This document shows, piece after piece, positions 55,527-63,265 of a stretch of 64,000 bases of DNA; within the stretch, counting starts at the first letter, position 1, and every line of letters begins with the position of its first letter. The position numbers and the translations under genes are program-made. Origin of the DNA: Microbacterium paraoxydans (lineage in GTDB: Bacteria > Actinomycetota > Actinomycetes > Actinomycetales > Microbacteriaceae); contig NZ_CP064873.1 of the NCBI RefSeq assembly GCF_019056515.1, positions 2,914,001-2,978,000 of the forward strand, written 5' to 3'. Below the pieces are notes generated by a model that was not told where the DNA came from, made no database searches, and was given only the letters and a program-made list of their open reading frames with translations.

Positions 55527-56449
55527 CGGGCGTCTCCCCGCTGCAGGTCCCGCAGCGCGCGCCAGCCGACGCGGACCAGGCCCTCCTCGGCGATCGTCTG
55601 CTGCACGAGCGGATCGTCGAGCAGCCGCAGCTCGTAGCCGCGCTTGGCCGCCGCGAAGTCCACCGCGGCGCGCAGCTCCTCGCCGTCGGCCATCGGATGC
55701 AGGTAGATCTCGGTGACCCCGGGCGGGACGGCGCGCAGCACCGCGAGGAAGCCGTCTCGGACCTGCTCGTACGACTCCTCGTCGGCGGTGCCCTCGCCGC
55801 GCAGCTCGAACGGGTGCGTCCACAGCCGGTCGACGATCTCGACGCCGAACGCATCGGCCACCGCCGCGGCCTCGGTGAGCTTCGCCTGCAGCATCGGATC
55901 GGCGTCCGCCCCCTCCATCTCGCGGGGCAGGCGGAAGGGGAGGCCGTGCCGGGCGGCGAGCTCGAAGACGGCGCGCAGGAAGTCACGGCCGGTCAGAAGC
56001 CCGTAGACGGATCCCATGTGGTTGTCGAGGTGGGTCACGTCGACGCCGGCGTCGAGCGCGGTCTGCAGCTGGGCGGCGATCTCGGCCGCGACATCCGCTT
56101 CGGAGGCGTGCTGCTCCACGGTCGCGACGTCGGCGGGGAAGAAGCCGGCGGCATCGACCAGGGTCGAGGCGCCGGTGAGCGGGCGCCATCGGTACCGGCG
56201 CCACTCGCTCGTGAGCACGAGGTGCACGCCCACGTCGAGGTCCGGGTGCGCGGCGGCGAAGGCGAGCGCTTCCGGGGACCACGCGCAGGGCACCATCACC
56301 GTCGCCGAGTCGATCCGGCCGCGCACGAGGAGACCGGAGATCGCGGCGTTGGCGGCATGGCACATCCCGAAGTCGTCGGCGTTGAGGATGACCGCCCTGG
56401 CACCGGACGGCAGTCCGAGTCGGTCGGCGAGGGCGGAGGAGGCGGTCAT
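55523..56449 (-). CDS. ChbG/YdjC-family carbohydrate deacetylase
   Basis: A 308-residue metal-dependent deacetylase. ARAVILNADDFGMCHAANAA holds the Asp-Asp pair, DVGVHLVLTSEWRRYRW a ligand His, DVTHLDNHMGSVYGL the HxDxH-type set, and EIYLHPMADGEELRAAV a later His. ChbG in E. coli removes an acetyl group from chitobiose phosphate. Middle gene of a ROK regulator - deacetylase - GPH transporter run, which suggests use of an acetylated amino sugar oligosaccharide (inferred). Confidence 0.88.
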   Translation of the reverse strand: MTASSALADRLGLPSGARAVILNADDFGMCHAANAAISGLLVRGRIDSATVMVPCAWSPEALAFAAAHPDLDVGVHLVLTSEWRRYRWRPLTGASTLVDAAGFFPADVATVEQHASEADVAAEIAAQLQTALDAGVDVTHLDNHMGSVYGLLTGRDFLRAVFELAARHGLPFRLPREMEGADADPMLQAKLTEAAAVADAFGVEIVDRLWTHPFELRGEGTADEESYEQVRDGFLAVLRAVPPGVTEIYLHPMADGEELRAAVDFAAAKRGYELRLLDDPLVQQTIAEEGLVRVGWRALRDLQRGDAR

Positions 56450-56472
56450 GGCGTGTCCTGTCGGGCGGGCGG

Positions 56473-57618
56473 TCAGCGGCCGGTGGCGGCTGCGCGGGCG
56501 GGGGTGAGGATCCGGGTGAAGACGTCGGCACGGAGCGCGGAGGCCGCCTCGCCCACGGCTCCGACGAGCGGCGCCTCCGGCCCGAACGCCGAGGCGAGGA
56601 AGCGGAGCGGCAGCTGCGCGGAGAACTCGTCCGCGACCCGCTCGATCGCGTCCAGGAGCGCCGGGTGCACCGCCTCCCCGCCGAGGATGAAGGCCTCGGG
56701 ATCGAGCACGAGGGCGACGCTGCCCGCCGCGAGGAAGAGCCGCCGTCCGATCTCTGCGACGAGGGCCTGCGCCGCCTCGTCGCCGTGCCGCGCCGCCTCC
56801 AGGTGGGCGAGGAACGGCGCGTCGACATCCAGTCCGAGGCCGAGGGCGAGGTCGCGCACCACCGTGGCGCCCGCGACCGGGGCGCCGATGGGCACCGGCG
56901 TCTGCGGGAGGTACATGACCTCGCCCGCCACGCCGGAGAACCCGCGGTGCAGCGCCCCGTCGATCACGATGCCGGCGCCGAGGTCGTCGTCGAGCAGCAG
57001 GAGCGCGAAGCTCGCGAGGTCGATGCCGACGCCGGTGGTCGACTCGGCGAGGGCGGCGAGGTTGACGTCGTTCTCGACGCGGACCGGGCAGTCGAGGGCG
57101 GCCGCGAGAGCCGCGCGGAAGGCGCCGCCGTCCGGCCCCTGGTCGTCGCGGATCGCGCCGTCGGCGGCCACGATCCCGGGCACTCCGACGACGGCGAGGT
57201 GGAGCGCGCCCTTCACGGACCGGCGGCAGGCCGCGACGAGGGCGGCGATGTGCGCGACGCGGTCTTCGCCCGCGGGGAAGGCTCCGTGCCGCTCGGCTCT
57301 GACGGTGCCAGTCGCGTCGACGAGGACGACGTGGGCCGCGTGATGGTCCACGTGCACGGCGGCCGCGAAGCCGAGGGCGGGGTGCAGCGCGACGCGGCCG
57401 GCCGCCGGTCCGCGGGTGTCGCGGTCGACCCCGGCCGCGGTGACGGCTCCCGCGGTGTCGAGCATCCGCAGCACCTGGGTCACGGCCGTGCGGGAGAGGC
57501 CGGTCGCCGCCATGAGCTCGGCCCGAGTCTGCGGTCCGCTCCGGGCGAGGCGCTCCAGGATCGCGCGGCCGTTGAGTGTACGGAGCAGGGTCTGCGGTCC
57601 TGCGAGGGGTCGTGACAT
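56473..57618 (-). CDS. ROK-family transcriptional regulator
   Basis: A 381-residue NagC/XylR-type protein: winged helix (RTLNGRAILERLARSGPQTR, AATGLSRTAVTQVLRMLDTA) and a ROK sugar-kinase-like domain (VVGVPGIVAADGAIRDDQGP, RVENDVNLAALAES). The usual zinc-binding CxCGxxGC motif of ROK proteins is not visible, so metal-dependent function may be lost. AGAGG lies about 10 nt before the ATG. It probably represses itself and the deacetylase-transporter genes downstream (23-nt gap). Confidence 0.87.
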   Translation of the reverse strand: MSRPLAGPQTLLRTLNGRAILERLARSGPQTRAELMAATGLSRTAVTQVLRMLDTAGAVTAAGVDRDTRGPAAGRVALHPALGFAAAVHVDHHAAHVVLVDATGTVRAERHGAFPAGEDRVAHIAALVAACRRSVKGALHLAVVGVPGIVAADGAIRDDQGPDGGAFRAALAAALDCPVRVENDVNLAALAESTTGVGIDLASFALLLLDDDLGAGIVIDGALHRGFSGVAGEVMYLPQTPVPIGAPVAGATVVRDLALGLGLDVDAPFLAHLEAARHGDEAAQALVAEIGRRLFLAAGSVALVLDPEAFILGGEAVHPALLDAIERVADEFSAQLPLRFLASAFGPEAPLVGAVGEAASALRADVFTRILTPARAAATGR

Positions 57619-57718
57619 GCGGCGGAACCTCTGGGGGGTCGATTCTCGTGCGGAGTCGGTGCCCGCCAGCCTGCCACATCGCGTCGCACCCGTCGACCCG
57701 TCTCCTCCGGCGGCGTCG

Positions 57719-57803
57719 CCTGCACGACCCGGGCGCGGTTGCACGACGGAACCCGGGATTCGTCCCCACAGACGTACCCGGGTCGTGCAGGTGTGCCCGG
57801 GTG
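57719..57803. repeat. intergenic repeat family C, divergent third copy
   Basis: CCTGCACGACCCGGG at the left and ACCCGGGTCGTGCAG at the right invert, with GCACGACGGAACCC and CAGACGTACCCG between, in the same order as in the units at 39847 and 40019. It occupies the 247-nt gap 57619-57865. Confidence 0.7.
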
Positions 57804-57865
57804 TCGGAGGAGGAAGGCACGGGAGGGGACCGAGTGACGTCGGGGGGTCCGCATAGGGTGGAGGG

Positions 57866-58393
57866 ATGACGCCCCTGGTGATCCGAGACGCCGTCGCCGA
57901 CGATGCCGAGGCCGTGGCCGGAGTGCACGTGCGCTCGTGGCAGGCGGCCTACGAGGGCCTCATCGACCAGGAGGTGCTGGACGGGTTGTCCGTCTCGGAG
58001 CGCGCCGACGGGTGGCGCCGCATCTTCGCCGACCCCCTCCCCACGAGCCTCGGGACCCTGGTGGCCGAGCGCGACGGCACGGTCGTCGGCTGGGCGTCGT
58101 TCGGCTCCGGCCGCGACCCCGACGGCCTGGACGATGCGGAGCTGTACGGCATCTACGCCGATCCCACCGCGTGGTCGACGGGGGCGGGGCATGCCCTCCT
58201 CGACGCGGCCGAGCAGCGCATGATCGACGCCGGCCACACCCGCGCCTACCTCTGGGTGCTCGACGGCAACGACCGCGCCGACGGCTTCTACGCCCGGCAC
58301 GGGTGGGAGCTCGACGGGGCCACGAAGATCGATCAGCGTCCGCAGTTCACGCTCCGCGAGCACCGCCGCGTCAAGCACCTCGCCCCGCGCTGA
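57866..58393 (+). CDS. GNAT-family N-acetyltransferase
   Basis: A 175-residue acetyltransferase. VIRDAVADDAEAVAGVHVRS and WQAAYEGLIDQEVLDGLS form the start of the GNAT fold, and IYADPTAWSTGAGHALLDAA is the acetyl-CoA loop in a degenerate form (usual R/QxxGxG/A). LWVLDGNDRADGFYARHGWE closes the domain. TAGGGT (57854-57859) is 6 nt before the ATG and GGAGGG overlaps the spacer. Acceptor unknown; convergent with the aldehyde dehydrogenase gene. Confidence 0.85.
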   Translation: MTPLVIRDAVADDAEAVAGVHVRSWQAAYEGLIDQEVLDGLSVSERADGWRRIFADPLPTSLGTLVAERDGTVVGWASFGSGRDPDGLDDAELYGIYADPTAWSTGAGHALLDAAEQRMIDAGHTRAYLWVLDGNDRADGFYARHGWELDGATKIDQRPQFTLREHRRVKHLAPR

Positions 58394-58405
58394 GCCGTCC
58401 CGCCG

Positions 58406-59854
58406 TCAGTCCAGCGCGCTCATCACGTGCTTGATCCGGGTGTAGTCGTCGAAGCCGTACTGCGACAGGTCCTTCCCGTATCCGGAGTGCTTGAAACCAC
58501 CGTGCGGCATGTCCGACACGAACGGGATGTGGGTGTTGATCCACACGCACCCGAAGTCGAGGTCGCGGGAGAGGCGCAGGGCGCGGGCATGATCCCGCGT
58601 CCACCCCGACGCGGCGAGCGCGTACGGCACGTCGTTCGCCATCGCGAGCGCCTCCTCCTCGGTGTCGAAGGGCTGCACGGTCAGCACCGGTCCGAAGATC
58701 TCCCCCTGCACGACCTCGTCGTCCTGCTGCACGCCGGTCACGACGGTCGCCTCCCAGAAGTAGCCACGGTCACCCTGCCGCGCCCCGCCGGTCGCGACCG
58801 TCGCATGCGCGGGAAGCCGGTCGACGAAGCCCTGCACCTGCGCGAGCTGGGCCGCGCTGCTCAGCGGCCCGTACAGCACGCCCTCTTCGTCCGGGGCCCC
58901 GGTCCGCGCGTGCGTGCGGGTCCGCTCCACCAGTGCGGCGACGAGCTCGTCGTGCACCGACGCGTGCACGAGCACCCGGGTCGCCGCGGTGCAGTCCTGC
59001 CCCGCGTTGAAGAAGGCCCCGGTGACGATGCCCTCGACCGCCTTCTCGATCGACGCGTCAGGGAAGACGATCGCGGGCGCCTTGCCGCCGAGCTCCAGGT
59101 GCACGCGCTTGACGTCGTCGGCCGCGGAGCGGGCCACGGCCATGCCCGCGCGCACCGAGCCGGTGATGGCCACCATCTGCGGCGCCGGATGCTCGACGAG
59201 GGCCGCTCCGGTCTCGCGGTCGCCGAGCACGACGTTGAGGGTGCCGGCGGGGGTGTGTCGCGCGACGATCTCCGCGAGCAGCAGCGTGGTGAGCGGCGTG
59301 GACTCCGCCGGCTTCAGCACGACGGTGTTCCCGGCGGCGAGGGCGGGAGCGCTCTTCCACACCGCCATGTTCAGGGGGTAGTTCCACGGCGTCACCTGCC
59401 CGATCACGCCGATCGGCTCCCGCCGCACGAAGGAGGTGTGCCCGGGGAGGTACTCCGCGGCAGCGCGACCCTCGAGGCTCCGCGCGGCGCCGGCGAAGAA
59501 CCGCAGCTGGTCCACCGACTGCAGGATCTCGTCGGCGACGAGCGTCGCCCGCGGCTTGCCGGTGTCCTTCGACTCGAGGTCGGCGAACTCCTCGGCCCGC
59601 GCGGCCATCTCCTCGGCGATGCGGAACAGGGCGAGCTGGCGCGCGGACGGCGGCGTGTCCCGCCAGGTCGGGAACGCCTCCGCGGCCGCGGCGTACGCGG
59701 CATCCACGTCGGCACGGTCGGAGATCGGGATCTCGCCGTAGGCTTCCTCCGTCACCGGATCGATGAGCGGCAGGCGCCCGCTCCCCGCTGCGGTGACGGC
59801 GCGGCCGCCGATGAAGTTCTGCAGGGGCACGGTCATCGTCGACGGTGAGGACAT
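58406..59854 (-). CDS. aldehyde dehydrogenase (gamma-aminobutyraldehyde type)
   Basis: A 482-residue NAD(P)-dependent enzyme. IGQVTPWNYPLNMAVWKSAP, HLELGGKAPAIVF with the general-base Glu, NAGQDCTAATRVLV with the nucleophile Cys, and EIFGPVLTVQPF are intact. The pattern is closest to 4-aminobutyraldehyde dehydrogenases of putrescine degradation. TACCAT (complement of 59861-59866) is 6 nt before the ATG at 59854, supporting this start. Divergent from an Lrp regulator and a PuuB-like oxidase. Confidence 0.88.
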   Translation of the reverse strand: MSSPSTMTVPLQNFIGGRAVTAAGSGRLPLIDPVTEEAYGEIPISDRADVDAAYAAAAEAFPTWRDTPPSARQLALFRIAEEMAARAEEFADLESKDTGKPRATLVADEILQSVDQLRFFAGAARSLEGRAAAEYLPGHTSFVRREPIGVIGQVTPWNYPLNMAVWKSAPALAAGNTVVLKPAESTPLTTLLLAEIVARHTPAGTLNVVLGDRETGAALVEHPAPQMVAITGSVRAGMAVARSAADDVKRVHLELGGKAPAIVFPDASIEKAVEGIVTGAFFNAGQDCTAATRVLVHASVHDELVAALVERTRTHARTGAPDEEGVLYGPLSSAAQLAQVQGFVDRLPAHATVATGGARQGDRGYFWEATVVTGVQQDDEVVQGEIFGPVLTVQPFDTEEEALAMANDVPYALAASGWTRDHARALRLSRDLDFGCVWINTHIPFVSDMPHGGFKHSGYGKDLSQYGFDDYTRIKHVMSALD

Positions 59855-59882
59855 AGCGCCATGGTAGCCATCCGAACGCGGA

Positions 59883-59906
59883 ATCTGTAGCTTTTCGTCC
59901 ACAGAT
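59883..59906. promoter_or_regulatory. candidate Lrp-type site between aldehyde dehydrogenase and Lrp genes
   Basis: ATCTGT (59883-59888) and ACAGAT (59901-59906) are perfect inverted arms 12 nt apart in the 99-bp divergent promoter region. The spacer is AT-rich (AGCTTTTCGTCC). Confidence 0.4.
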
Positions 59907-59953
59907 CGACGGATTCAGTTGCGCAGCACCTATCGGAATGTCACGATCGGTAC

Positions 59954-60421
59954 ATGAGTCCGAAGACGCCTCCCCCCGCCCTCGACGACATCTCGAAGCG
60001 CATCGTCGAGCTGCTGCAGGAGGACGGTCGGCGCCCCTACGCGGAGATCGCCCGGGAGGTCGGGCTCAGCGAGGCCGCCGCCCGCCAGCGGGTGCAGCGA
60101 CTGACCGAATCGGGCCTGATCCAGATCGTCGCCGTGACCGACCCGCTGCAGCTCGGCTTCCACCGCATGTCGATGATCGGGATCCGGGTGTCCGGCGACC
60201 CCCGCGCGATCGCGGAGGAGCTCACGGCGATCCCGGAGCTCGCGTACGTCGTGGTCACACTCGGGACTTTCGACATCCTCGTCGAGGCGGTGTGCGAGGA
60301 CGACGACCATCTGCTCGACCTCATCGCCACCCGCATCCGCACCATTCCCGGCATCATCCAGACGGAGAGCCTGCTCTACGCCGGCCTCTACAAAGACCTC
60401 TACAACTGGGGAACGCGCTGA
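59954..60421 (+). CDS. Lrp/AsnC-family regulator
   Basis: A 155-residue regulator: HTH LDDISKRIVELLQEDGRRPY, EVGLSEAAARQRVQRLTESG, then an AsnC ligand domain (RMSMIGIRVSGDPRAIAEEL, VVTLGTFDILVEAVCEDDDH). CACGAT is 6 nt before the ATG, a weak match to the leaderless box. It sits between and probably controls the aldehyde dehydrogenase (divergent) and the oxidase-cupin genes (downstream), with an amino acid or polyamine product as effector. Confidence 0.9.
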   Translation: MSPKTPPPALDDISKRIVELLQEDGRRPYAEIAREVGLSEAAARQRVQRLTESGLIQIVAVTDPLQLGFHRMSMIGIRVSGDPRAIAEELTAIPELAYVVVTLGTFDILVEAVCEDDDHLLDLIATRIRTIPGIIQTESLLYAGLYKDLYNWGTR

Positions 60422-60447
60422 GGCGCTCCCCTCGCATCGGAGTGAAC

Positions 60448-61851
60448 ATGGGCACCACGGTCTTCGAACGCCGGCGTCCTCCGCAGTCCGTCATCGACGA
60501 CGCCCTGCGCGACACGGCCCTGTCGGTCTTCTGGCTCGACGACGTCGAGCGTCCCGCGCACCCGCCGCTCCGCGGCACCGTGCACACGGACCTCGTGGTC
60601 GTCGGCGGCGGCTACACCGGACTCTGGACGGCCGTGCGCGCGAAGGAGCGGGATCCGGAGCGGAGGGTGGTCCTCCTCGAGGCGTCCCGCGTGGCCTGGG
60701 CGGCGTCCGGGCGCAACGGCGGCTTCTGCGAGTCCAGCCTCACGCACGGCCACGAGAACGGCGTGAACCGCTGGCCCGAGGAGATCGACCGCCTGGAGGA
60801 GCTGGGCCACGAGAACCTCGACGGCATCGCCGAGACCGTGCAGCGGTACGACATGGATGCCGAGTTCGAGCGGACGGGCCAGCTCGCGCTGGCCGTCGAG
60901 CCGCATCAGGTCGAGTGGCTGCGCGAGGAGGAGGGGTTCCTCGACCAGGAAGCGGTGCAGGCGGAGGTACACTCCCCCACGTTCCTCGCCGGCGCGTGGG
61001 ACCGGGAGGGCAGTGCTCTCGTGCACCCGGCGAAGCTGGGTCTGGAGCTCGCGCGGGTGGCCGTCGAGCTCGGCGTGGAGATCCACGAGCACAGCCTCGT
61101 CCGGCGGATCGAGGGCGCGGACTCGGGTCCGGTCACCCTCGTCACGGAGCACGGCCGAGTGACCGCCGACGCGGTGGCGCTCGCGACGAACGTGTTCCCC
61201 TCGCTCCTCAAGCGCAACCGCCTCATGACGGTGCCCGTGTACGACTACGTGCTGATGACGGAGCCGCTGTCGGCCGAGCAGCTCGCCTCCATCGGCTGGC
61301 GGAACCGCCAGGGGCTCGCCGACAGCGCCAACCAGTTCCACTACTACCGGCTCACCGCGGACGACCGGATCCTGTTCGGCGGCTACGACGCGGTCTATCA
61401 CTTCGGCGGCAAGGTGCGCCCCGCCTACGAGGATCGGATGGAGAGCCACCGGCGCCTGGCCTCGCACTTCTTCACCACCTTCCCGCAACTCGCCGGCCTC
61501 CGCTTCACGCACCGCTGGGCCGGGGCGATCGACTCGTCGAGCCGGTTCTGCGCATTCTTCGGCACCGCCCGCGGCGGCCGGGTCGCCTACGCCACGGGGT
61601 TCACCGGCCTCGGGGTCGGCGCCGCCCGGTTCGCCGCCGATGTCATGCTCGACAAACTCGCCGGCGAGGAGACCGAGCGCACGCAGCTCCGGATGGTGCG
61701 CGAGAAGCCGATCCCGTTCCCGCCGGAGCCGGCCGCGTCCGTCGGCATCAACCTCGTCCGCGCCGCGATGGACAGGGCGGATCACAACGAGGGGCGCCGG
61801 AACCTGTTCCTGAAGACGCTCGACGCCCTCGGCATGGGCTTCGACTCGTGA
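60448..61851 (+). CDS. FAD-dependent oxidoreductase (PuuB/DAO-like)
   Basis: A 467-residue flavoprotein oxidase. The dinucleotide fold is LVVVGGGYTGLWTAVRAKE, followed by RVAWAASGRNGGFCESSL, the (A/S)xGRNGG signature of gamma-glutamylputrescine oxidase-type proteins. RFTHRWAGAIDSSSRFCAFF and YATGFTGLGVGAARFAADVM lie at the C-terminus. CGGAG is 6 nt before the ATG. Together with the aldehyde dehydrogenase it could oxidise putrescine or a related amine; no puuA-like ligase gene is in the window. Confidence 0.87.
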   Translation: MGTTVFERRRPPQSVIDDALRDTALSVFWLDDVERPAHPPLRGTVHTDLVVVGGGYTGLWTAVRAKERDPERRVVLLEASRVAWAASGRNGGFCESSLTHGHENGVNRWPEEIDRLEELGHENLDGIAETVQRYDMDAEFERTGQLALAVEPHQVEWLREEEGFLDQEAVQAEVHSPTFLAGAWDREGSALVHPAKLGLELARVAVELGVEIHEHSLVRRIEGADSGPVTLVTEHGRVTADAVALATNVFPSLLKRNRLMTVPVYDYVLMTEPLSAEQLASIGWRNRQGLADSANQFHYYRLTADDRILFGGYDAVYHFGGKVRPAYEDRMESHRRLASHFFTTFPQLAGLRFTHRWAGAIDSSSRFCAFFGTARGGRVAYATGFTGLGVGAARFAADVMLDKLAGEETERTQLRMVREKPIPFPPEPAASVGINLVRAAMDRADHNEGRRNLFLKTLDALGMGFDS

Positions 61852-62198
61852 CCGCGCTCCCCCCGGGGGCCGTCGTCGACGCCGGACGCCTCGCGCTGAC
61901 GCACACCCTGCTGCCCGACGAGGACGTCCGCGACGGCGCGCCGACCACGGCATACACGGTGCTCGACGACGCAGGCGGGATCGAGATCGGCGTCTGGGAG
62001 ATGACGCCGGGCACCGCGGTGGACGTCGAGGAGGACGAGGTGTTCGTCGTGCTCTCCGGTCGCGCGACCGTGACGTTCACCGCGCCCGGGCTCCCTCCGG
62101 TGGAGCTCGGCCCCGGATCCGTGATGCGGCTCACCACCGGCATGCGGACGGTCTGGACGGTGAGTGAGACCCTGCGGAAGGTCTCGATCGGGATCTGA
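61848..62198 (+). CDS. cupin-domain protein
   Basis: A 116-residue single-domain cupin. YTVLDDAGGIEIGVWEMTPG, VDVEEDEVFVVLSGRATVTF and LGPGSVMRLTTGMRTVWTVS follow the two cupin motifs, with acidic residues where many have His, so metal binding is doubtful. The start is GTG at 61848 inside the oxidase stop (GTGA), so it is made together with the oxidase. Similar cupins are often fused to or follow PuuB-like genes; function unknown. Confidence 0.8.
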   Translation: MTALPPGAVVDAGRLALTHTLLPDEDVRDGAPTTAYTVLDDAGGIEIGVWEMTPGTAVDVEEDEVFVVLSGRATVTFTAPGLPPVELGPGSVMRLTTGMRTVWTVSETLRKVSIGI

Positions 62199-62221
62199 CG
62201 GCCGCTGCCGACCAGGCCCGC

Positions 62222-63265
62222 TCAGGCCCGGCGGACCTCCGCGTGCGGGATGCGCGCGGCCATGACCCGCACCGCCTCCGGGTTGTCGTCGACGAGCACC
62301 GCGTCCCGGCCGAGTGCGGAGGCCACGGCTCCGGTCGTGCCGCTGCCCGCGAAGAGGTCGAGCACCCGGTCGCCCGGCCGGCTCGACGCGGTCACGATGC
62401 GCCGGAGGACGCCCTCCGGCTTCTGCGTCGGATACCCCGTCTTCTCGCGCCCCGTGGTCGGGACGATCGTGTGCCACCACACGTCCGTCGGGAGCTTGCC
62501 GCGCGCGGCCTTCTCCGCGGTCACCAGTCCCGGCGCCATGTACGGCTCCCGGTCGACGTCGTCGGAGTTGAACACGTACGTCCGCGGGTTCTTCACGTAC
62601 ACGAGGATCGTGTCGTGCTTGGTGGGCCACCGCCGTCGGGACTTCGCGCCGTAGTCGTACGCCCAGATGAGCTCGTTGAGGAAGCAGTCCCGGCCGAACA
62701 CCGCGTCGAGCATGACCTTCGCGTAGTGCGCCTCGCGGTAGTCCAGGTGCAGGTACAGGGTGCCGTCGTCGGCGAGCAGCCGCCAGGCCTCCTCCAGCCG
62801 CGGCATGAGGAAGGCGCCGTAGTCATCGAAGCTGTCGTCGTAGGCGCGCAGCATGCCGCGCACCCGCTCATACCGGTGCCCGTGGAAGCCGTGTCGCACC
62901 TCGGGCTCGCCGGGCGCCCGTTCAGGACTCCGGCCCTCCGCCGCAGGCTCCGCCGGCTCGACGCTGGCGCCGTCCGCATCCGTCGGCTCTTCCTGGGGTG
63001 GGAACGTGCGGCGGGCGGTGACCACCTGCCGCTCCCGCACCCGCCCGGTGTTGAACGGCGGGTCGAGGTAGACGAGCGTGAAGGATCCGGACGGCAGGGT
63101 CGCCGCGACCGCGAGGTTGTCCCCCTCGATCACCGACACCCGCCCCGGATCCTGGACCCCTGAGCCGCCCCCTTGGGCCCCTGAGCCTGTCGAAGGGCCC
63201 TGGGTCCCTGAGCCTGCCGAAGGGCCTGAGCCTGTCGCAGGGCCTGAGCCTGCCGAAGGGCTCAC
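62222..63265 (-). CDS. orphan DNA methyltransferase (N6-adenine/N4-cytosine type)
   Basis: A 347-residue enzyme in which the catalytic motif precedes the AdoMet motif: TLVYLDPPFNTG (motif IV) early and VLDLFAGSGTTGAVASALGR (motif I) near the C-terminus, with YPTQKPEGVLRRI (motif X) between. There is no restriction gene beside it. The start is uncertain. GTG 63265 overlaps the lipoate-ligase-like stop (GTGA) and makes the first 33 or so residues out of repeat array D. GTG 63139, just before VSVIEGDNL, would avoid the repeats; GTG 63283 is further upstream. Confidence 0.85.
   Translation of the reverse strand: MSPSAGSGPATGSGPSAGSGTQGPSTGSGAQGGGSGVQDPGRVSVIEGDNLAVAATLPSGSFTLVYLDPPFNTGRVRERQVVTARRTFPPQEEPTDADGASVEPAEPAAEGRSPERAPGEPEVRHGFHGHRYERVRGMLRAYDDSFDDYGAFLMPRLEEAWRLLADDGTLYLHLDYREAHYAKVMLDAVFGRDCFLNELIWAYDYGAKSRRRWPTKHDTILVYVKNPRTYVFNSDDVDREPYMAPGLVTAEKAARGKLPTDVWWHTIVPTTGREKTGYPTQKPEGVLRRIVTASSRPGDRVLDLFAGSGTTGAVASALGRDAVLVDDNPEAVRVMAARIPHAEVRRA
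63180..63262. repeat. repeat family D: four copies of CCTGAGCCTGTCGAAGGGC
   Basis: Copies begin at 63180, 63207, 63225 and 63243, so periods are 27, 18 and 18 nt, all multiples of nine. On the minus strand each reads CCCTTCGRCAGGCTCAGG, a sequence found as scattered repeats in many bacteria. It is in frame with the methyltransferase and encodes Gly/Ser/Pro repeats. Confidence 0.85.
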